Assembly: GCA_023818555.1 (NCBI GenBank)
Contig: JAMWCG010000070.1
Coordinates: 1 to 5,617, forward strand
Direction of reading: 5' to 3'
Length of the DNA: 5,617 bases
Source of the DNA: Candidatus Omnitrophota bacterium
GTDB lineage: Bacteria; Omnitrophota; Gorgyraeia; DTHP01
A program made the position numbers and the translations under genes. Below, one piece after another: positions 1-5,616 of this stretch. The notes under the pieces are model-generated. The model searched no databases and was not told the origin of the DNA. It saw only the letters and a program-made list of their open reading frames with translations. Position 1 is the first letter of the stretch; every line of letters starts with the position of its first letter.

Positions 1-1967
1 AAGAGATAAATTTCCCCTTTTAAATCAGGTCTTTTCTCCTTTAACTCTGCATAGGTTCTTCTGGCACTCTTTAGAATAATCTCACCGGTAGGGTCACCTA
101 CTGCCCCTCCTGCAAGAATAATATTTTTTACGGGATAGATTTTATTAAACTCTATGAGCGAGAGAGCAAGCAATTTCCCTACTGCCTCCATTGCTTCTTC
201 AGCCAGTTTTTTTTCCTGCGGAGTCCCAGAGAGATAAAAACTGGCTACATCCTTACCTTCTTTTACCTGAGTCAACCCCTTTTCTCGGGCAATGCGTGCC
301 AGGCCATCACCCGAAACATAAGCCGGACCTACTTGTGGACTCTGCCAGAGTGGACTAAAAGTTGAGGGTGGAGCAAGCATATCCAGAACCATCTGATTCA
401 CCTGACCAATCCAGTGAAAAAGTTCTCCCTTTAAAGCATAAGCGGCAGAAAGGGTGGAACCCAGGACAAGAATTAGAGTCTCCTCATTTTTTACTCTTTT
501 TACTAACTTACGCACTGCTCCCCAGTAGGCACGGTTATCATGTTCAACTAATACATCTCTTTCACTCAGTTTACCACCCATTTTTTCATTAACAAACTTT
601 CTTACTCTCTCCCCGAAATCTCTTAATTCTTCAAAATTTAAATTTATTGCCCGGCTAGCCGCGGAGGGAGCAGCAATCCTTCCTTTGTTTACCTGTCCGG
701 GCCAGGAAATTTTTACTGCTTTAAGTTCTTTTCCATCAATACCCAGATTTTTTATCCCAGTTCCTAAATAATCGTTTAACACCTCTTCCATACTTACATT
801 TTCTCGCTTTGCCCAACTCGGGATAAAAGTTATTCCCGTAATCTTACCATTTTCTAACTTTAAGGCTTTGATATTAGTTCCGCCAATATCAATTGCCAGA
901 ATTACACCTTCAGGATATTCCTCAAAACTGGAATAGGATTCCTGAGCGGGAAAATTAGCTTCCAGAGGCTGATTTAAAAACTGAATCAATTCCCCTTCAT
1001 AATAGTATTTTAAATAAACATCACGCAGAAGATTGAAACTGGGTAAACGCTGGAGGGGTATATCTCTAAAAAGAGGGTGCTCCCTAAAAAGTTTGACCTC
1101 TTGAGTATATAACCCTAAATTTTCTTCAGCAGAGAATTCATCTTTTGCAGGAAGAGAAATATAAATTCTCTCTATTTCCCCGGGAGAAGAAATCTTTCCG
1201 GCAAGTCTGTGTGCAAAATGTTGAGAATTCAATTCGCTTAAGGAGATTTTTTCTTCCAGGACTCTACCATCTTTAAAGACTACAAATGCTCTTGCGATAT
1301 AATTTTTATCACTTTTAGTTTCAAAGAATCTTTCTTCTATCTCCTCTCTCAATGATTTACCATTATGCCAGTTTTCAATGTTACTTAAATAAATTAACTT
1401 GCCTCCAAAGCAAACTAAATGATTGGCCATCTGGTAAGCCAAAAACCAATCAATTAAAAATTTTTCTTTCTCAGTAAGCAGGGATGGATTGGGAATGTCA
1501 AATCTTAAACTGCTTATACCCTTTTCATCTTGATAAAAAACTATTTCTGTATTTTGTTTATGGGGATAACCCAGAAGACCTATCGCAGAAAAAATTACCT
1601 CCCAGTCATTTAAAGAATAAAAATTTTCTATGCTAGGGGTCGGTTTTGCATTCTCCCCTTTCCTATACACCTCGCTGGGTCTAAGTATCCCTTCCAGACT
1701 AATCATTTCCATAAGCAGTTTAGCCAGAGGCTTACCAGTTCTTTTCTCTAATTCCAGAAGAGCACGAGCATCTTCTTCATCCCAGCCCAAAGAATGTGTA
1801 GCAGAAACAATCTTTTCTACGGTTATAACATCTTTTCTGACCCGACGGAGGTATAAACCTGCGGGGGGAGTTTTTTCCGAAACCTTATGGAAGGATAAAT
1901 TAAAAAAGCAGGAAAAATCAATTATAAAACTTACAAATATAAGTGAATATAAATATCTCTTTCTCAT
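1..1967 (-). CDS. ASKHA-fold sugar-kinase-like protein (ROK/hexokinase type) with long N-terminal extension; 3' end beyond window
   Basis: My own translation gives 655 codons without a stop, running off the left edge. Residues 360-364 are DIGGT, the phosphate-1 loop of ROK and hexokinase-type kinases. SWPGQ follows about 70 residues later, at the place of the family's GxPG segment. EHDNRAYWG holds Asp477 at the place of the catalytic Asp (usual form NDxNA). LGSTLSAAY (Gly503-Ser504-Thr505) sits where GTG is usual, and AGGAVGD (Gly620-Gly621) matches the adenosine loop. A ROK CxxGCxE zinc motif is not visible. Residues 1-20 (MRKRYLYS, a hydrophobic run, then Cys20) look like a signal or membrane anchor, but DFSC is a poor lipobox. 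Residues ~30-350 match nothing I recognise. A promoter just upstream and an in-frame stop before the ATG support this start. The fold is likely; substrate, activity and location are unknown. Confidence 0.82.
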   Translation of the reverse strand, partial: MRKRYLYSLIFVSFIIDFSCFFNLSFHKVSEKTPPAGLYLRRVRKDVITVEKIVSATHSLGWDEEDARALLELEKRTGKPLAKLLMEMISLEGILRPSEVYRKGENAKPTPSIENFYSLNDWEVIFSAIGLLGYPHKQNTEIVFYQDEKGISSLRFDIPNPSLLTEKEKFLIDWFLAYQMANHLVCFGGKLIYLSNIENWHNGKSLREEIEERFFETKSDKNYIARAFVVFKDGRVLEEKISLSELNSQHFAHRLAGKISSPGEIERIYISLPAKDEFSAEENLGLYTQEVKLFREHPLFRDIPLQRLPSFNLLRDVYLKYYYEGELIQFLNQPLEANFPAQESYSSFEEYPEGVILAIDIGGTNIKALKLENGKITGITFIPSWAKRENVSMEEVLNDYLGTGIKNLGIDGKELKAVKISWPGQVNKGRIAAPSAASRAINLNFEELRDFGERVRKFVNEKMGGKLSERDVLVEHDNRAYWGAVRKLVKRVKNEETLILVLGSTLSAAYALKGELFHWIGQVNQMVLDMLAPPSTFSPLWQSPQVGPAYVSGDGLARIAREKGLTQVKEGKDVASFYLSGTPQEKKLAEEAMEAVGKLLALSLIEFNKIYPVKNIILAGGAVGDPTGEIILKSARRTYAELKEKRPDLKGEIYL

Positions 1968-1989
1968 CTTTATTCTTCTCTCCAATTAA

Positions 1990-2018
1990 AATATAACATA
2001 AAAAAGATAAGGCGTCAA
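1990..2018 (-). promoter_or_regulatory. sigma70-type promoter of the kinase-like gene
   Basis: Read on the minus strand, TTGACG (2018-2013) and TATATT (1995-1990) are separated by exactly 17 bases. Each box differs from consensus at one position. The expected transcription start is near the G at 1983. That gives a leader of only about 16 bases, beginning GGAGAGAAG, so the ribosome-binding purines lie at the very 5' end of the message. The promoter follows directly on the terminator of the upstream unit, which argues that the kinase-like gene is transcribed separately. Confidence 0.75.
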
Positions 2019-2026
2019 GGGGAGGG

Positions 2027-2055
2027 AAAAAAGAAACCCCGACAAAAGTCGGGGT
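2027..2055 (-). terminator. Rho-independent terminator after the 41-residue protein gene
   Basis: On the minus strand ACCCCGAC (2055-2048), loop TTTT and GTCGGGGT (2043-2036) form a perfect 8-bp stem. A T-rich run, TTTCTTTTTT (2036-2027), follows, overlapping the last base of the stem. It lies 26 bases past the stop codon of the gene ending at 2082 and closes the dapL-folK-panC-panD-nadX-small gene run. On the plus strand the same hairpin has only a weak T tract. Confidence 0.92.
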
Positions 2056-2081
2056 CCTTTAAACTATGCCGGGGGAGCAGA

Positions 2082-2207
2082 TTATCTCTTTTTCTTTTTC
2101 TTTCCGCCTCTGGCCATCTTAGCCCGGGAGATATCGCCGTGTTTATCTACAAAATAGAGGTATCCCGGCTCTTTCTTTATCCCTACCTTCGCCACTTTCT
2201 CGGCCAT
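2082..2207 (-). CDS. Small basic conserved-looking protein, 41 residues, function unknown
   Basis: This ATG-to-TAA frame of 41 codons begins MAEKVAKVGIKKEPGY, passes through a central LYFVDKHGDISRAKMARGG block and ends in a KKKKKR tail. There is no signal peptide or membrane segment. The protein is highly basic, and the tail suggests nucleic-acid or ribosome contact, which is inference. Evidence that it is a gene: AAAGGAGG is well placed before the ATG, an intrinsic terminator follows within 30 bases, and it lies in the gap between nadX and the next promoter. It begins 88 bases after the nadX stop and is probably the last gene of that transcript; I found no convincing promoter of its own. I have an unchecked impression that similar PGYLYF...DGDxSRAKMARG short proteins occur in many uncultured bacteria and archaea. 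No function is assigned. Confidence 0.85.
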   Translation of the reverse strand: MAEKVAKVGIKKEPGYLYFVDKHGDISRAKMARGGKKKKKR

Positions 2208-2216
2208 CTTAACTCA

Positions 2217-2224
2217 CCTCCTTT
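2217..2224 (-). promoter_or_regulatory. Strong Shine-Dalgarno of the 41-residue protein
   Basis: On the minus strand AAAGGAGG, followed by TG, lies 9 bases before the ATG at 2207. It is the best ribosome-binding site in the window; its neighbours in the cluster have weak or distant ones. This suggests the small protein is made at a higher level than the enzymes upstream. Confidence 0.85.
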
Positions 2225-2239
2225 CTCCTCTCCTTTCTC
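2218..2239 (-). repeat. Two direct copies of GAGAAAGGAG in the leader of the small gene
   Basis: On the minus strand GAGAAAGGAG occurs at 2239-2230 and again at 2227-2218, a 12-base period. The downstream copy contains the working Shine-Dalgarno and the upstream copy is a second Shine-Dalgarno-like stretch. It could act as a ribosome standby site or be plain purine-rich leader drift; the sequence does not decide. Confidence 0.55.
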
Positions 2240-2295
2240 TAAAGAACAGCAAACTAATACTACTTCACTGCTTTCTCTACGCCTTACTTCTCTTC

Positions 2296-3105
2296 TTATG
2301 TGCCTATTTTCACATTTTCCAATATCTTCTCCAGCGTAGCGATTGCCGAAAGCGCAGCCAAATAGCTTGTTTTGGGATTCTCCGGCATGGGAAGATTTTC
2401 TATGCGGGCGCTAAATTTGCCAAAACTTCCTTCAAATTCTATCTCATGAATATTGCGTGTATAATAGGGGGAAGCCACTATTCTCACCAGCATCTCTTTA
2501 GAACCTGTGCCTGCCAGACTAAGGATGGCGGAAACATTTATATTCTGCGGAAAACCCTTTATTGCTTCCTCCACCGAGCCTTCAAAGAGCAGAACTTCAC
2601 CGTCTATCTTATTTAAATCTATCCCCTTTTCTTTTATATAAGGAGCGTCCAGAAAATTTTGTGGGGCTTTGCGGGTGGTTAAAGTGATACGCTCTATTTT
2701 AGCCCTGCTTCCCGCCCGAAGAGCATCAATCCCGCCGATAGCTCCGGAAGGTATGTATATCCTGCGATTATTTTTTTTAGCCAGTTCAAAAATTTCCGGA
2801 AAACCCAGCAGGCCTCCTACACTCATTATAAGAATATCCCGATTTTGCTTAATTACCTGAAGGGCAATTTGTCTTACCGCTTCTACGGAAGCACATTCTA
2901 CGACCAGATGAGTATGCCAGATGAGTTTGTTCAGGGTCAAAGCCACATAAGGTTTTATCTTTAATTCTTTAGCCAGATTTTCTGCTTTAATGAGATCGAT
3001 ATCATAGAGACTGAAGACACACGCTTTGGGATAGAAATCTCTTTCAATCGCATGCGCCAAAGTTTTTCCAATTGCACCACAACCTACTATACCTATCTTT
3101 AGCAT
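2296..3105 (-). CDS. nadX: L-aspartate dehydrogenase NadX
   Basis: This 269-residue protein has the usual family length. It oxidises L-aspartate to iminoaspartate with NAD(P)+, feeding quinolinate and NAD synthesis in place of the oxidase NadB. Residues 8-13 (GCGAIG) are the Rossmann dinucleotide loop. VVECASVEAVR (68-78), PSGAIGGIDAL (119-129), TTRKAP (143-148), FEGSVEEAI (174-182), FPQNINVSAILSLAG (185-199) and NPKTSYLAALSA (243-254) are family blocks. The predicted catalytic histidine is His220 in NIHEIEFEG. The start ATG overlaps the last 7 bases of panD, and no good Shine-Dalgarno precedes it, so translation is probably coupled to panD. Both enzymes consume aspartate. An oxygen-free way to iminoaspartate would suit an anaerobe. 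nadA and nadC are not nearby within the window. Identification is firm; the preferred cofactor cannot be read from the sequence. Confidence 0.96.
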   Translation of the reverse strand: MLKIGIVGCGAIGKTLAHAIERDFYPKACVFSLYDIDLIKAENLAKELKIKPYVALTLNKLIWHTHLVVECASVEAVRQIALQVIKQNRDILIMSVGGLLGFPEIFELAKKNNRRIYIPSGAIGGIDALRAGSRAKIERITLTTRKAPQNFLDAPYIKEKGIDLNKIDGEVLLFEGSVEEAIKGFPQNINVSAILSLAGTGSKEMLVRIVASPYYTRNIHEIEFEGSFGKFSARIENLPMPENPKTSYLAALSAIATLEKILENVKIGT

Positions 3106-3455
3106 ATCTTTACAGGTTTATTCTTCGCATTAACAAATACTTTTTTTACTCTCACTTTTCCCACCTCATTTTCTTCTACCAATGTATAGGAAAGAATAAT
3201 CAGTTTATCTCCGATTTCCGCCCAGCGTGCAGAAGGTCCATTCATACAGATTATACCCGAACCTTTCTTCCCCTCTATGACATAGGTCTCCACCCGCATC
3301 CCATTATTCAGATTAAGAATCTGCACTCTCTCACCGGCTAAAATATCCGCCTTCTCCAGTAAATCTTTATCAATCGTTATACTTCCTTCGTATTCTAAGT
3401 GGGCATCGGTTACCACTGCTCCATGAATCTTTGATTTAAGCATTATCCTCATCAT
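3099..3455 (-). CDS. panD: Aspartate 1-decarboxylase PanD (pyruvoyl proenzyme)
   Basis: PanD decarboxylates L-aspartate to beta-alanine, the partner of pantoate in PanC's reaction. I start it at the ATG at 3455 (MMRIMLKSKIHG), giving 118 residues. With this start the self-cleavage pair is Gly24-Ser25, exactly as in the E. coli enzyme. Lys9, Arg54, Thr57, Tyr58 and Asn72-Gly73 also fall on the known active-site positions. The frame could open nine codons earlier at a TTG (3482), but those residues (TTGGTTAAAAGG and on) are only translated tandem repeat. AAAGG lies seven bases before the chosen ATG. The zymogen splits at Gly24-Ser25 to form the pyruvoyl group, a property of the family. It lies 35 bases after panC and overlaps nadX by 7 bases. 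A panM/panZ maturation partner is not seen here. Confidence 0.97.
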   Translation of the reverse strand: MMRIMLKSKIHGAVVTDAHLEYEGSITIDKDLLEKADILAGERVQILNLNNGMRVETYVIEGKKGSGIICMNGPSARWAEIGDKLIILSYTLVEENEVGKVRVKKVFVNAKNKPVKIC

Positions 3456-3457
3456 CT

Positions 3458-3497
3458 CTTTACCTTTTAACCTTTTAACCAATTAACCATCTAACCA
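3458..3497 (-). repeat. Imperfect 8-bp tandem repeat (five units) between panC and panD
   Basis: On the minus strand the units are TGGTTAGA, TGGTTAAT, TGGTTAAA, AGGTTAAA and AGGTAAAG. They cover the panC stop codon (the TAG is inside unit 1) and the whole 35-base gap, ending two bases before the panD start. The last units carry the AAAGG that serves as the panD ribosome-binding site. The pattern suggests slippage-driven expansion and could alter panD translation if the copy number varies. That effect is inference. Confidence 0.75.
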
Positions 3498-4333
3498 ATA
3501 ATTGTATTGTCAATCAATCTTGTTTTACCAATCCAAACTGCCAAAGCAATGAGAACCTTCCCTTCTATTTTTTTTACCGGCTCCAAAGTCTTAGCATTGA
3601 CTACCTCTATATAGTCTATACGAGAAACCCCACTTTTGACAAGGATTTTTTTTATTTCCTCAATTATTTTCTCTGAGTTTCTTTCTCCCCGCTTAACCAT
3701 CTCTTTTGCTTTACTTAAGGCAAAATATAAACAGGTTGCTCTTTCCCTCTCTCTGGGATTTAGATAAACATTGCGCGAAGACATCGCTAAACCGTCCTTC
3801 TCACGGACAATGGGCATTACTCTAATCTTTATATCCATATTGAGGTCTTCCACCATCTTCTCAATCACTCTTGCCTGTTGAGCATCTTTTTGTCCAAAGT
3901 AGGCAATATCAGGCTTTACGATATTAAATAGTTTCGTCACCACAGTAGTCACACCTTTGAAATGTCCGGGGCGAAAACGTCCACAGAGACCTTCAGTAAG
4001 TTTTTCTACCTCCACATAAGTAACATGGTCCTGAAGATACATCGCTTTATCAAGGGGAGCAAAGATTATATCTACCCCGGCCTCTTCAGCCAATTTCATA
4101 TCTCTATTTAAATCCCGCGGATACTGCTTAAAATCTTCCTTTGGACCAAACTGCAAAGGATTAACATAAATACTCATTACCACTATATCTGTCTCCTTCC
4201 TCGCCTGTCTTACTAAAGAAAGATGACCCTCGTGAAGATAACCCATCGTGGGGACAAAACCAATGGTCTTTCCTTTTTTCTTCCATTGTTTAGCCAAATT
4301 TTGCATTTTCTCAATTTCTCTAATTAGTCTCAT
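3491..4333 (-). CDS. panC: Pantothenate synthetase PanC (pantoate-beta-alanine ligase)
   Basis: PanC joins pantoate and beta-alanine with ATP through a pantoyl-adenylate, the last step to pantothenate, in the cytoplasm. The 280 residues match the usual full length. Visible blocks: [13 protein letters not shown] (28-40) with the nucleotidyl-transferase HxGH at His34/His37; VNPLQFGP (57-64); DFKQYPRD (67-74); [17 protein letters not shown] (116-132); [10 protein letters not shown] (144-153); and DGLAMSSRN (180-188), the KMSKS-like loop. Its first 14 bases overlap the end of folK. The only purine-rich Shine-Dalgarno (AAGGAG) lies 14 bases before the ATG, so coupled translation is likely. Its co-substrate comes from PanD, the next gene. 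PanB and PanE, which would supply pantoate, are absent from the window. No active-site residue is missing. Confidence 0.98.
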   Translation of the reverse strand: MRLIREIEKMQNLAKQWKKKGKTIGFVPTMGYLHEGHLSLVRQARKETDIVVMSIYVNPLQFGPKEDFKQYPRDLNRDMKLAEEAGVDIIFAPLDKAMYLQDHVTYVEVEKLTEGLCGRFRPGHFKGVTTVVTKLFNIVKPDIAYFGQKDAQQARVIEKMVEDLNMDIKIRVMPIVREKDGLAMSSRNVYLNPRERERATCLYFALSKAKEMVKRGERNSEKIIEEIKKILVKSGVSRIDYIEVVNAKTLEPVKKIEGKVLIALAVWIGKTRLIDNTIIG

Positions 4334-4781
4334 ATTCTTTTAATAATCTCCTTACGGTTTTTTTCAGCAAAGGATGCTTCAAGAAGGGAGAAATTTCACT
4401 TAAAGGCTTAAGCACAAAAATGCGTTTGGGAATTTCAGGATGGGGTATGGTTAAATCTTTCGTGCGGAGAATAAGTTTATCGTAAAATAAAATATCCAAA
4501 TCTATTGTTCTTGGTCCCCAACGCAGAGTTTTCTTTCTCCCTAAAAGTGCTTCAATCTCTTTCATTTTTTGCAAAAGTTCAAAAGGAGAGTATTCCGTTT
4601 TAATCTTAAAAACGCCATTAAGAAATTTTCTCTGCGGTGGTCCTATGGGGTCAGTCTCATAAATTTTTGATTTTTTTAGCAACTTAACTTTTTTATCCTT
4701 TTTTAAAATCTCAATCACCCTTTTTATATTCTCTCTACGATTCCCCAAATTTGAACCAATACCAATGTAAGAAACTTTCAT
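4320..4781 (-). CDS. folK: 2-amino-4-hydroxy-6-hydroxymethyldihydropteridine pyrophosphokinase FolK (HPPK)
   Basis: FolK transfers pyrophosphate from ATP to the hydroxymethyl-dihydropterin, the step before dihydropteroate synthase in folate synthesis. From the chosen start the protein has 153 residues, normal for a single-domain HPPK. Signature parts: [10 protein letters not shown] (5-14), IYETDPIG (40-47), Q50 and F53-x-N55, [14 protein letters not shown] (87-100) with the metal-binding Asp94 and Asp96, and [16 protein letters not shown] (112-127). I prefer the ATG at 4781 because homologues begin MKxxYIGIGSN and AGG precedes it, though with only four bases between. An ATG five codons upstream (4796) would overlap dapL by 10 bases and has no Shine-Dalgarno. 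It starts 5 bases after the dapL stop and overlaps panC by 14. A folK-pan linkage is also known in E. coli (folK-panB-panC). panB is missing from that position here. Confidence 0.96.
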   Translation of the reverse strand: MKVSYIGIGSNLGNRRENIKRVIEILKKDKKVKLLKKSKIYETDPIGPPQRKFLNGVFKIKTEYSPFELLQKMKEIEALLGRKKTLRWGPRTIDLDILFYDKLILRTKDLTIPHPEIPKRIFVLKPLSEISPFLKHPLLKKTVRRLLKEYETN

Positions 4782-4786
4782 TTTTC

Positions 4787-5488
4787 CTAATCCCATAATA
4801 CTTTTTTTATTCTCTCTATTGCCTCTTTTATTTTTTCTACAGAATTGGTAAGACTGAATCTTACAAAACCCTCACCAAATTCACCAAAACCTATTCCCGG
4901 AGTAACTACTACCCCGGCTTTCTCCAAGAGAATTTTAGCAAATTTTAGAGAAGATTTATGGGGTTTTGGTAAATTTGCCCAGATATAAAAGGTGGCCAGG
5001 GGTTTATTTACTCTCCACCCCATCTCTCCTAAACCTTCTACGAGAAGGTCCCTTCTCTCTTGATAAATTTCTCGCAGGTTTTCTACACAAGCCTGGTCTT
5101 CTTTTAGCGCAGCAATCCCTGCCCACTGGATTGCCTGAAATATTCCGGAATCAATGTTGGTCTTTACTTTGCCCAGCGCCTCCACTGCTCTCCTGTTTCC
5201 ACAGACCCAACCAATCCGCCATCCGGTCATATTATAAGTTTTAGAGAGAGAGTGGAATTCAATCCCCACTGCTTTTGCTCCTCTAAATTGTAAAAAACTG
5301 GGACTCCGATACCCATCAAAACTTATCTCCGAATAGGCAGCATCGTGACAGATAAGAATGTCATTCTTCTCTGCAAAGTCTATTACTTCTTTATAAAATT
5401 CCTCAGGGCAGATACTGGCAGTAGGATTATTAGGATAATTCAGAAAGATTATTTTTGCTTTTTTAATTATTGATAAATGACTTCTGGA
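4787..5488 (-). pseudogene. dapL: LL-diaminopimelate aminotransferase DapL, 5'-truncated at a sequence junction
   Basis: DapL is a PLP enzyme that converts tetrahydrodipicolinate directly to LL-diaminopimelate for lysine and peptidoglycan. The open frame covers 233 residues. Homology is clear from about 5470: KAKIIFLNYPNNPT, then CHDAAYSEISFDGY with the PLP-contacting Asp (5344-5342), then FHSLSKTYNMTGWRIGW with the PLP lysine at 5242-5240. Near the end RFSLT holds the expected carboxylate-binding Arg. The wording of these blocks fits DapL better than general aspartate aminotransferases. Full-length relatives have ~385-400 residues, so about 160 at the amino terminus are missing. Instead a TGA (5491-5489) closes the frame, and the DNA upstream codes for something unrelated in another frame. 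The first internal start codon is a GTG at 5269, inside the PLP domain, and cannot give a working enzyme. The break may be an assembly chimera near a contig end or a real rearrangement. Confidence 0.87.
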
Positions 5489-5616
5489 TCAACCCTCATA
5501 TCGAGCTTCTCTTTTATATCTTCAATGAGAAGTTTCTTTAGGACATCTCCGAATCCTGATTGGAACGCTGCGATCAACTGAGGAAATTCAGTCTCTTTGT
5601 GGATGAATGTTCTAAT
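5467..5616 (-). CDS. C-terminal fragment of an unrecognised protein (5' end beyond window)
   Basis: An open frame of 49 codons enters from the right edge and ends at a TAA (5469-5467), overlapping the start of the dapL homology by about 20 bases. The other two minus frames across this stretch contain stops. The peptide includes FPQLIAAFQSGFGDVLKKLL and a charged helix-like IEDIKEKLDMRVDPEVIYQ end, composition typical of a real soluble protein rather than noise. It does not resemble the PLP-binding amino half of DapL, so a simple frameshift does not explain it. I do not recognise the family. Its true carboxy end may also have been lost at the junction, with the TAA merely the first stop met in the joined DNA. 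Confidence 0.5.
   Translation of the reverse strand: MRTFIHKETEFPQLIAAFQSGFGDVLKKLLIEDIKEKLDMRVDPEVIYQ

Noticed and set aside
362..592. Plus-strand open frame of 76 codons
   Set aside because: It lies fully antisense to the conserved kinase motifs (EHDNRAYWG, LGST) and resembles no protein.
1908..1967. Lipoprotein signal (Cys20) in the kinase-like protein
   Set aside because: The residues before Cys20 are D-F-S, a poor match to the L-[AS]-[GA]-C lipobox. A signal-like or anchor segment is all that can be said.
1630..1989. Plus-strand open frame of 119 codons
   Set aside because: It is antisense to the continuous minus-strand kinase-like gene. It has no ribosome-binding site, a low-complexity serine-rich start, and the opposite strand has a promoter and start that explain the region.
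1968..2081. Riboswitch or structured RNA in the gap before the kinase-like gene
   Set aside because: The gap is fully explained by a terminator hairpin and a promoter, and the predicted leader of ~16 bases is too short for an aptamer.
2139..2339. Plus-strand open frame of 66 codons across the small gene
   Set aside because: It opposes the small gene with its strong Shine-Dalgarno and reads through the reverse complement of that leader, giving serine/leucine-rich noise.
2669..2860. Plus-strand open frame inside nadX
   Set aside because: Antisense to conserved NadX blocks; no homology or initiation signal.
3072..3341. Plus-strand open frame across the panD/nadX junction
   Set aside because: Antisense to PanD active-site residues; no initiation signal.
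3456..3482. TTG start for panD nine codons upstream
   Set aside because: The extra residues are translated tandem repeat, and family numbering (Lys9, Gly24-Ser25, Tyr58) fits the ATG at 3455.
4966..5244. Plus-strand open frame inside dapL
   Set aside because: Antisense to the PLP-lysine region of the aminotransferase; no recognisable protein.
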